From: Propionibacterium sp.
GTDB lineage: Bacteria; Actinomycetota; Actinomycetes; Propionibacteriales; Propionibacteriaceae
Assembly: GCA_012837465.1 (NCBI GenBank)
Contig: DURG01000253.1
Location: 1-5,003, forward strand
Length of the DNA: 5,003 nt
Direction of reading: 5' to 3'
Shown here: one piece after another, positions 1-5,003 of the stretch
How the letters are laid out: each line of letters opens with the position of its first letter
How positions within the stretch are numbered: the stretch's first letter is position 1
Program-made: the position numbers and the translations under genes
The notes under the pieces: model-generated
The model's input: the letters and a program-made list of their open reading frames with translations, nothing else
Told to the model about the DNA's origin: nothing
Databases searched by the model: none

Positions 1-1088
1 ACGCCCGGCAGATGGAGGAGGCCCGTGTGGCCTTCGCGCGCGAGGCGGATGCAGAGGAGTTGCTGCACAGCGCACGGGTCCTGGGACGCGACGACGTCGT
101 CACCCCGTTGATGTTCGAGCACCGCCTCCTGGAGGCGGCCCGCGCCGTGGACCGGCACATTGTCCTACCGGAGGGGGAGGAGGAGCGCATCCTGCGCGCT
201 GCGCACCGCCTGCTGGACCAAGGCATCTGCCGGCTCACGCTGCTCGGCGACCCCGCGGTGATCAAGGCCAAGGCCCAGGCCCTGAACCTGAACCTCGGTT
301 CGGCCCAGATCATCGATCCTGCCACCAGTGAACTGCGCGAGCGCTTCGCCCAGAGCTACGCCGAGTTACGGGCGAAGAAGGGTGTAACACTGGAGGAGGC
401 CCGCGACACGCTCTCCGACGTCAGCTACTTCGGAACGATGATGGTCCATGAATCACTGGCTGACGGCATGGTCTCCGGTGCCGTCAACACCACCGCACAC
501 ACCATTCGGCCAGCTTTGCAGATCATCAAGACCAAGCCTGGCATCTCCGTGGTGTCATCGGTGTTCCTCATGTGCTTGGCGGACCGGGTGCTGGTGTTCG
601 GCGACTGCGCAGTCAATCCCAACCCCACCCCGGAACAGGTGGCCGAGATCGCCATCAGTTCCGCCGAGACGGCGCGCCAGTTCGGCATTGAGCCACGCGT
701 AGCGATGCTGTCGTACTCCACGGGAACCTCGGGCGCCGGGCCGGACGTCGAACAGACGATCGAGGCCACCAGACTGGTCGGCGAGCGCGCCCCGCAGTTG
801 GCCGTCGACGGGCCCCTCCAGTACGACGCGGCCGTCGAGCCCGGTGTGGCGCGCACCAAGGCGCCGGATTCACCGGTGGCCGGCCAGGCCACCGTCCTGA
901 TCTTCCCGGACCTCCAGACGGGCAACAACACCTACAAGGCCGTGCAGCGCAGCGCGGGTGCCCTTGCGATCGGGCCCGTTCTGCAGGGCTTGAACAAGCC
1001 GGTCAACGACCTCTCACGCGGTGCCCTGGTCTCCGACATCGTCAACACCGTGGCGATCACCGCCATCCAGGCGGGGAGGGGCACATGA
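1..1088 (+). CDS. pta: Phosphate acetyltransferase, C-terminal part (5' truncated by window edge)
   Basis: Phosphate acetyltransferase interconverts acetyl-CoA plus phosphate and acetyl-phosphate plus CoA in the cytoplasm, the first step of the Pta-Ack route. The frame is open to the left edge (first full codon at 3), so the ATG at 12 is internal, not the start. About 361 codons are visible. Counting from that Met, I see the family signature VTPLMFEHRLL (30-40), IVLPEGEEERIL (50-61), the hydrophobic SSVFLM followed by DRVLVFGDCAVNPNPT (191-206), the SYSTGTSGAGP loop (234-244), PLQYDAAVEP (268-277), and the C-terminal block with FPDLQTGNNTYKAVQRSAG, LQGLNKPVNDLSRGAL and DIVNTVAITAIQA. These cover the whole PTA_PTB catalytic domain to its natural end. 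The roughly 28 residues before VTPLMFE resemble the linker of the long form (about 690 aa, N-terminal P-loop-like and DRTGG domains), so the missing part is probably that N-terminal half (inference). The stop TGA overlaps the ATG of the next gene. Confidence 0.96.
   Translation, partial: ARQMEEARVAFAREADAEELLHSARVLGRDDVVTPLMFEHRLLEAARAVDRHIVLPEGEEERILRAAHRLLDQGICRLTLLGDPAVIKAKAQALNLNLGSAQIIDPATSELRERFAQSYAELRAKKGVTLEEARDTLSDVSYFGTMMVHESLADGMVSGAVNTTAHTIRPALQIIKTKPGISVVSSVFLMCLADRVLVFGDCAVNPNPTPEQVAEIAISSAETARQFGIEPRVAMLSYSTGTSGAGPDVEQTIEATRLVGERAPQLAVDGPLQYDAAVEPGVARTKAPDSPVAGQATVLIFPDLQTGNNTYKAVQRSAGALAIGPVLQGLNKPVNDLSRGALVSDIVNTVAITAIQAGRGT
1073..1081 (+). promoter_or_regulatory. Shine-Dalgarno for adhP inside the pta 3' end
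   Basis: A purine-rich run GGGGAGGGG lies in the last codons of pta, ending 3 nt before the ATG at 1085, with its GGAGG core about 5 nt away. It supports the ATG at 1085 as the start rather than the in-frame ATG at 1094. Together with the ATGA overlap it suggests that adhP is translated from the pta mRNA. Confidence 0.7.
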
Positions 1089-2104
1089 GCACCATGCGGG
1101 CCGCCGTCGTCACGCAGTTCCGACGCCCCCTGGAACTGCGCGAGGTGCCCATCCCGGAGCCGGGCTGGGGGGAGGTCCTCGTGCGGGTGCGGGCCTGCGG
1201 CGTGTGCCACACGGACCTCCACACCTTGCACGGCGACTGGCCCGACAAACCGGACCTCCCCCGCATCCCGGGCCATGAGTCGGTGGGTGAGGTCGTGGGG
1301 ATCGGCCCCGGCGTCGATCGGCACGAAGTGGGCGACCGGGTGGGCGTGCCCTGGCTCCATGAGGCTTGCGGCCGCTGCGAGCAGTGCATGTCCGGCTGGG
1401 AGACTCTTTGCGAGAAGCAGAAGCGCAGCGGCTACGACGTCGACGGCGGGTTCGCGGAGTACGTCGTGGCCAAGTCGGATTTCGCGGCGAAACTGCCCGC
1501 TGGGCTCAGCTACCAGCAGGCTGCGCCGCTGATGTGCGCCGGGCTGACGGTCTATAAGGGCCTCATGCAGACCGATTCCGACCCGGGGGATTGGGTGGTC
1601 GTCTCCGGGGTGGGCGGCCTCGGGCACCTGGCCGTGCAGTACGCGCGGGCCATGGGGTTCAGGGTCATCGCCACGGACATCGATGAGCCCAAGCTCAACC
1701 TGGCAGCGAAATTGGGCGCGGCGATGACGCTCAACGTCCGCGAAGTGGATCCGGTCAGTTACCTCCAGCGCCAGATCGGAGGCGCACACGCTGCGCTCGT
1801 GACCGCCGTCTCGCCGGCCGCATTCGGCCAAGCCGTCGGCATGATGCGTCCCGGCGGCACGGTGGTGCTCAACGGCCTCCCGCCTGGCGACTTCCCGCTC
1901 AGCATCTACGACATGGTGATGCGCGCCATCACGTTGCGGGGTTCCATTGTGGGCACTCGCTATGACTTGGATCGGGCGCTGGATCTGGCCGCCCAGGCCC
2001 GGATCGAGGCGACGGTGCACCCTGCCCGGCTCGACGACGTCAATGCTGCGTTGACCAAGCTCGAGGGCAGCGCGTTGCCTGGCCGGACCGTGCTGGAATG
2101 CTGA
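1085..2104 (+). CDS. adhP: Zinc-dependent alcohol dehydrogenase, AdhP-like (MDR superfamily)
   Basis: A cytoplasmic medium-chain zinc alcohol dehydrogenase that interconverts primary alcohols and aldehydes with NAD(H). It has 339 residues, the usual AdhP length. The catalytic zinc ligands are visible as C41 (in ACGVCHTDLH), H64-E65 (GHE) and C151 (LMCAGLTVYKGL). The structural zinc lobe is a full C95-x2-C98-x2-C101-x7-C109 set. The Rossmann motif GVGGLG is at 175-180. An acidic D198 in VIATDID at the end of the second strand points to NAD rather than NADP preference (family knowledge). No key residue is missing. The start overlaps the pta stop by 4 nt (ATGA) and is preceded by a strong Shine-Dalgarno, so the pair is very probably one operon. 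Substrate is inferred: ethanol/acetaldehyde or propanol/propanal are typical for the family. A related aldehyde reductase of the same fold cannot be excluded. Confidence 0.93.
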   Translation: MSTMRAAVVTQFRRPLELREVPIPEPGWGEVLVRVRACGVCHTDLHTLHGDWPDKPDLPRIPGHESVGEVVGIGPGVDRHEVGDRVGVPWLHEACGRCEQCMSGWETLCEKQKRSGYDVDGGFAEYVVAKSDFAAKLPAGLSYQQAAPLMCAGLTVYKGLMQTDSDPGDWVVVSGVGGLGHLAVQYARAMGFRVIATDIDEPKLNLAAKLGAAMTLNVREVDPVSYLQRQIGGAHAALVTAVSPAAFGQAVGMMRPGGTVVLNGLPPGDFPLSIYDMVMRAITLRGSIVGTRYDLDRALDLAAQARIEATVHPARLDDVNAALTKLEGSALPGRTVLEC

Positions 2105-2107
2105 GCC

Positions 2108-2875
2108 TCAGTGGGCCGAGGTCCGCTCGGTGATGAACCGGCGCGACTCCGCGATGATCTTCCCCGCGTCGTGGTCCAACGTGGCCACGTGGTAGCTGCG
2201 GGTCAACTCGACGTCCTCGACGTGCAGCACCTTCCCCCGGATCAGCTCGCGGCTGGCGCCGTCGACGACGTGGTCCACCGTCGAGGTCATCAGCAACACG
2301 CGGCTGGGGATGAGGTGGAGCTTGGCCTGGGTGTCGATCCACAGGTCCCGCATCGTCGCGAGGCTGGTGACCGAGAACTGCGAATAGGACGGCTCGGCCA
2401 TGTCCGGCAGCGCGATGTCCGCGCCGATGCCCTTCTGCGGGGGCAGCACCTGGTGGATCCGCGAGGCGAAGGGGATGCGCCGGTCGCGGGAGCCGACCGA
2501 GGGGTTGACCAGCAGCACGCCCCGGACGGGGTGGAGGCCCGCCAGGCGCAGCGCCAGCGCGCCGCCCATCGACAACCCGGCGACGAAGACCGTGCCGCAC
2601 TGCTCAGACAGTTCGAAGTACGCGTCCTCGATGGTGTTGTACCAGTCCCACCAGCGGGTGCGTTCCATGTCACGCCAATGGGTGCCGTGCCCGGGCAACC
2701 GCGGGGCGACCACGCGCACGCCGGGCCATTCACCGTCGGGTTGGGCCAGTCCCATCACCCAGGGCCGGATGGAGGCGACCGTGCCGGTGAACCCGTGGCT
2801 CATCACGACGCCGATGTCGCCTTCTCCGGCGCGAATTGAGCGTGCTTCTGGTCGAACGGTGAATGGGGTGGCCAT
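2108..2875 (-). CDS. Alpha/beta-hydrolase, carboxylesterase / monoacylglycerol lipase type
   Basis: A serine hydrolase of 255 aa, similar in layout to the Est30 carboxylesterases and bacterial monoacylglycerol lipases, which cleave short- to medium-chain esters or monoglycerides. The fold landmarks are in order: oxyanion-hole motif HGFTG (27-31), RLPGHGTHW (59-67), nucleophile elbow GLSMGG with S102, the acid in STVDHVV (D201) and the base in SYHVATLDHD (H229), giving a complete S-D-H triad at family spacing. No signal peptide is visible, so it is probably cytoplasmic. The ATG at 2875 is chosen because the next starts (GTG/ATG at codons 24-25) would remove the first core strand. Its only purine stretch, GAGG, sits 1 nt from the ATG, which is too close for a good ribosome site. 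The gene converges on adhP, with 3 nt between stops, and diverges from plsC. The natural substrate is unknown. Confidence 0.88.
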   Translation of the reverse strand: MATPFTVRPEARSIRAGEGDIGVVMSHGFTGTVASIRPWVMGLAQPDGEWPGVRVVAPRLPGHGTHWRDMERTRWWDWYNTIEDAYFELSEQCGTVFVAGLSMGGALALRLAGLHPVRGVLLVNPSVGSRDRRIPFASRIHQVLPPQKGIGADIALPDMAEPSYSQFSVTSLATMRDLWIDTQAKLHLIPSRVLLMTSTVDHVVDGASRELIRGKVLHVEDVELTRSYHVATLDHDAGKIIAESRRFITERTSAH

Positions 2876-2907
2876 ACCTCAGGATGGCAGAGATTAGACT
2901 GCCGCCC
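2876..2907. promoter_or_regulatory. Divergent promoter region between the hydrolase and plsC
   Basis: This 32-bp gap is the only non-coding stretch of any length in the window. On the plus strand TAGACT (2895-2900) fits the actinobacterial TANNNT -10 consensus and lies 7 nt before the ATG at 2908, so transcription would begin at or next to that ATG and give a leaderless plsC mRNA. On the minus strand TAATCT (2896 down to 2891) also fits TANNNT and would leave a leader of about 9 nt before the hydrolase ATG. The two hexamers share the TA at 2895-2896. No convincing -35 element is seen at standard spacing on either side. The hexamers are short, so chance is possible. Confidence 0.4.
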
Positions 2908-3666
2908 ATGTGGTACCAGTTCTTCAAGTTCACCATTTTCACGCCGATGGTGAAATTCGGCTACCGAACCAAGGTGATCGGGAAGGAGAACTTCCCCCGC
3001 CGGGGAGGAGCGATCCTCGCCAGCAACCACATCGGCGCGCTCGATTCGTTGGTGATCCCCGCCAGCATGCCGCGCAAGATCACCTTCCCCGCCAAGGCCG
3101 AACTCTTCACGGGTGACCGTGGGCTGGGCTCCAAGATCGTGGCCTGGTTCCTCAAGGCGGTCGGGCAGGTGCCGATGGACCGCAGCGGCGGGCGAGCCAG
3201 CGCAGACGCGCTCGGCAGCATCAACTCGGTGTTGGCCGACGGCGAGGTCGTCGCCATCTATCCCGAGGGCACCCGTTCCCCCGACGGGCGCCTGTACAAG
3301 GGCAAGACCGGCATGGCCCGCATGGTGCTCAGCAACGACGTGCCCGTGATCCCCGTCGGAGTGGTGGGCACGAAGTCCTCCAAGGGCCCGTTCGGCATCC
3401 CGTGGGTGCACCGCCCCGTGGTCATCGTCGGCGAGCCCCTCGACTTCTCCGCGTACGCCACCAGCAAGCCCAGTACCAAGTTGCTGCGCTGGGTGACCGA
3501 CGAGACACTCCACGCCATCCAGGAGTTGACCGGCCAGGAGTACGCCGACGTGTACGCCACCCGCGTCAAGCACGGCGACCTCAAGGAGGTCGGCTCCGAC
3601 GAGTTCCTCCTGCCGCGCCCCGGTGGAGGGCCGGCCCCACAGGACGTGCCCGCGGTCGATGGCTGA
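2908..3666 (+). CDS. plsC: 1-acyl-sn-glycerol-3-phosphate acyltransferase (PlsC family)
   Basis: A membrane-associated glycerolipid acyltransferase that transfers an acyl chain to the sn-2 position of lysophosphatidate, giving phosphatidate for phospholipid synthesis. From the ATG at 2908 it has 252 aa. Motif I is NHIGALD with the catalytic H41-x4-D46 pair. Motif II lies in VGQVPMDRSGGR (85-96). Motif III is YPEGTRS (118-124). Motif IV is VPVIPVGVVG (145-154). A hydrophobic/aromatic N-terminus (MWYQFFKFTIF) may sit on the membrane. In-frame ATGs at 2863 and 2884 exist, but 2863 lies inside the divergent hydrolase gene, and MWYQFF matches the usual N-terminus of actinobacterial PlsC homologues. 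No Shine-Dalgarno precedes 2908, in keeping with a leaderless start. The stop overlaps the following kinase start by 8 nt. Actinobacteria often carry several PlsC paralogues, so this need not be the main housekeeping enzyme. Confidence 0.9.
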   Translation: MWYQFFKFTIFTPMVKFGYRTKVIGKENFPRRGGAILASNHIGALDSLVIPASMPRKITFPAKAELFTGDRGLGSKIVAWFLKAVGQVPMDRSGGRASADALGSINSVLADGEVVAIYPEGTRSPDGRLYKGKTGMARMVLSNDVPVIPVGVVGTKSSKGPFGIPWVHRPVVIVGEPLDFSAYATSKPSTKLLRWVTDETLHAIQELTGQEYADVYATRVKHGDLKEVGSDEFLLPRPGGGPAPQDVPAVDG

Positions 3667-4873
3667 TTCGAGGCCCGCCACCGAGGAGTCCCGGCTGATC
3701 GTCGGGCTCCGTTGGCTGACGGCTCACTCCCTCTGGTACCGGGACCGCCATGACGTGCTGGCCCGCGTCTACACCGTCGTCGAGTTGGCACGTGGGCTGC
3801 TCGGCATCCACATCGTGCTGGTCAACCTCTTCATCGTGTTGCCACGCGCCTCGAACCCGGCCGTGGTGTGGGGCGCCACCGCCGCGCTGAGCGCCTGGCA
3901 CGTCTACATCTCGCTGCGCTTCCGCAGGCCCAACCGACGCACCTGCGCCGCGCACATCACGGATCTCGCCGTCACCCTGCTCATCGTCTTTTCCTCCGTG
4001 TGGGCCGTGCCCGCCGGCGCGGCCCCGCTGACGCTGGCCGGCTACTGGGCCGGGGGAGCAGCGGCCTACGCAGTGCTCTTCCACAGCATCCGCTGCGGCG
4101 TGCTCTTCTCGCTGGCCACCGCCGCCTCGCTCCTGGCGATCCCCAGCCACTTCACGATGGAACGCGTGAGCACCTCATTCGTCATGATCCTCTTCACCGT
4201 GTGCCTCGGCGTGCTCATCGCCCAATTCCGCGCCACGATCATCGAACAGGAGCAGGAGCGCGTCCGCTCCGCTGCGCTGGCCGAGCGCGAGCGGCTCTCG
4301 CGCCTCGTCCACGACGGCGCGCTCCAGGTGCTTGCTCTGGTCGAGCGCGAAGGGCCGTCGCTCGGTCCCCGCGGCATCCGCCTGGCTGCGCTGGCCCGTG
4401 AGTCCGAGGCGCAGCTTCGTTCCCACCTCCAGGACCGCGACGTGCTCGACGTGGAGCACCGCACCTCCGTCGACCTGGCGGCCGTCCTCGACAAGTACGA
4501 GTCGGCCAAGGTCACCGTCTCCACCATGGCCAGCCTGGTCCAAGTGCCGCGCTTCCTCGCCGACGAGGTGGAGGGCGCGCTGGCCGAGATCCTGAAGAAC
4601 GTCGACGAGCACGCCGGCCCTGATGCGGAGGTCTGGATCCTGCTGGACCAGGAGATGTCGGACGAAGTGATCCTGTGGGTCAGGGACAATGGCGTTGGCA
4701 TGAGCGCCGAGCAGGTCGAGGCCGCTGCCAGGAAGGGCCGGATGGGCATCCGCGACTCGATCGTGGGCCGGATGGCAGGGCTGGGCGGCACCGCGATCCT
4801 CAAGTCGTCGCCCGGTGCCGGTGCAGAGTGGGAACTGCGGTTCCCGATTGATGTCGAGGGCTTGGAGGGCTGA
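3659..4873 (+). CDS. Membrane sensor histidine kinase, NarL/HisKA_3 type, MacS-like
   Basis: A two-component sensor kinase, 404 aa from ATG 3659. After a cytoplasmic N-terminus it has about five or six hydrophobic segments (roughly 45-63, 67-85, 99-118, 125-142, 147-162, 172-190) with no sizeable extracellular domain, so it may sense within or at the membrane. A short charged linker (190-212) leads to the phosphoacceptor H218 in ERLSRLVHDGALQVLALV. The HATPase_c domain shows an N box EILKNVDEHA (E310, N314, H318), a G1 box DNGVGM (343-348), and RMGIRDSI with GLGGTAILKS (about 361-383). The HDGxLQVLALV stretch recalls the actinobacterial MacS family (morphogenesis-related kinase described in Streptomyces coelicolor), a recollection rather than a search result. 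The ATG overlaps the plsC stop by 8 nt. A GTG at 3623 is a possible longer start (12 more residues, 44-nt overlap) but looks less likely. No clear ribosome site serves 3659, so translational coupling to plsC is inferred. Confidence 0.9.
   Translation: MADSRPATEESRLIVGLRWLTAHSLWYRDRHDVLARVYTVVELARGLLGIHIVLVNLFIVLPRASNPAVVWGATAALSAWHVYISLRFRRPNRRTCAAHITDLAVTLLIVFSSVWAVPAGAAPLTLAGYWAGGAAAYAVLFHSIRCGVLFSLATAASLLAIPSHFTMERVSTSFVMILFTVCLGVLIAQFRATIIEQEQERVRSAALAERERLSRLVHDGALQVLALVEREGPSLGPRGIRLAALARESEAQLRSHLQDRDVLDVEHRTSVDLAAVLDKYESAKVTVSTMASLVQVPRFLADEVEGALAEILKNVDEHAGPDAEVWILLDQEMSDEVILWVRDNGVGMSAEQVEAAARKGRMGIRDSIVGRMAGLGGTAILKSSPGAGAEWELRFPIDVEGLEG
4864..4868 (+). promoter_or_regulatory. Shine-Dalgarno deciding the GTG start of the response regulator
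   Basis: GGAGG near the end of the kinase gene lies 8 nt before the GTG at 4877. This favours that GTG over the in-frame TTG at 4886 and ATG at 4904. The ATG would cut into the first strand of the receiver domain. Confidence 0.6.
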
Positions 4874-4876
4874 GGA

Positions 4877-5003
4877 GTGGTTGAGTTGGAGCGCAAGAGG
4901 ATCATGCTGGTCGACGACCACCCGATGTGGATCGACGCCCTGAGCGAGGACCTCACCGAGGTGGGGTTCGAGATCGTGGCGGTGGCCAAGAACGGCCAGG
5001 AGT
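4877..5003 (+). CDS. Response regulator, N-terminal receiver domain (3' truncated by window edge)
   Basis: Only the first 42 codons are present, so it is too short to stand out as an open frame. From GTG 4877 the product begins VVELERKRIMLVDDHPMW. This is the first strand and acidic pocket of a receiver (REC) domain, with D13-D14 as the Mg-binding acidic pair. It continues with a first helix (ALSEDLTEVG) and second strand (FEIVAVAKNG). The DDHPMW form is typical of NarL/LuxR-type regulators, and with the adjacent kinase it recalls MacR. The phosphoacceptor Asp and the expected C-terminal HTH lie outside the window. The start follows the kinase stop by 3 nt, so the two form a cognate pair in one operon. 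It presumably binds DNA when phosphorylated by the upstream kinase (inference). The DNA-binding class cannot be confirmed here. Confidence 0.88.
   Translation, partial: MVELERKRIMLVDDHPMWIDALSEDLTEVGFEIVAVAKNGQE

Noticed and set aside
932..2020. Long minus-strand open frame (362 codons) opposite pta/adhP
   Set aside because: It lies antisense to a well-motivated adhP and has a composition rich in His, Arg, Gly and Ala, as expected of a high-GC shadow frame. No recognisable domain.
2101..2111. Perfect inverted repeat CTGAG-C-CTCAG at the convergent stops
   Set aside because: It arises largely because both genes end in TGA. A 5-bp stem with a 1-nt loop cannot fold as a hairpin and no U-tract follows, so it is not called a terminator.
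2111..2839. Plus-strand open frame opposite the hydrolase
   Set aside because: The minus-strand frame carries a complete S-D-H triad and family motifs. This one is low-complexity (Gly, Arg, Asp, His, Gln) and is a shadow.
2863..2907. Longer plsC start at ATG 2863 or 2884
   Set aside because: The first lies inside the divergent hydrolase coding region, neither has a well-spaced Shine-Dalgarno, and the extra residues do not look like the family's N-terminus.
3623..3658. GTG 3623 as the kinase start
   Set aside because: No Shine-Dalgarno lies before it, it gives a 44-nt overlap with plsC, and the added residues (Pro, Arg, His, Cys-rich) look non-native. It cannot be fully excluded.
2803..3681. 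Minus-strand open frame (292 codons) opposite plsC
   Set aside because: The plus strand carries all four acyltransferase motifs in order. The reverse frame has no recognisable domain and crosses the hydrolase start.
4066..4989. Minus-strand open frame (307 codons) opposite the kinase and regulator
   Set aside because: It is Ser/Arg/Thr-rich with no domain, and runs antisense across the H box, N box and G boxes of the kinase and the receiver start.

Overview
The window is high-GC, densely packed chromosomal DNA with ATGA-type gene overlaps, GTG starts and strong GC bias at third codon positions. It reads as an actinomycete (Actinomycetota). The protein flavour, with a long-form Pta, an actinobacterial PlsC and a MacS/MacR-like two-component pair, would fit Propionibacteriales, but genus cannot be set from 5 kb. 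It looks like ordinary core chromosome: I see no mobile element, phage gene, CRISPR array, tRNA or rRNA.

Layout. (1) Positions 1-2104, plus strand: the 3' half of phosphate acetyltransferase (pta; its 5' end lies outside the window), followed with a 4-nt ATGA overlap by a zinc alcohol dehydrogenase of the AdhP type. (2) Positions 2108-2875, minus strand: a serine alpha/beta-hydrolase (carboxylesterase/monoacylglycerol-lipase type) that converges on adhP with only 3 nt between the two stop codons. (3) Positions 2876-2907: a 32-bp divergent intergenic region carrying back-to-back -10-like hexamers. (4) Positions 2908 to the end, plus strand: a PlsC-type 1-acylglycerol-3-phosphate acyltransferase, then a membrane histidine kinase overlapping it by 8 nt, then (after 3 nt) a NarL/LuxR-type response regulator cut by the window edge.

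Functionally, the left unit belongs to fermentative acetyl-CoA/acetyl-phosphate and alcohol/aldehyde metabolism. The right unit couples a phospholipid-synthesis enzyme to a membrane-embedded sensor and its regulator, with a lipid-ester hydrolase divergently transcribed next to it. This invites, but does not prove, a shared role in membrane-lipid or envelope homeostasis.

No clearly new biological system is visible. The points worth a second look are the pta-adhP coupling in the place where ackA is often found, the probable leaderless divergent promoter, and the coupling of plsC to the two-component system.
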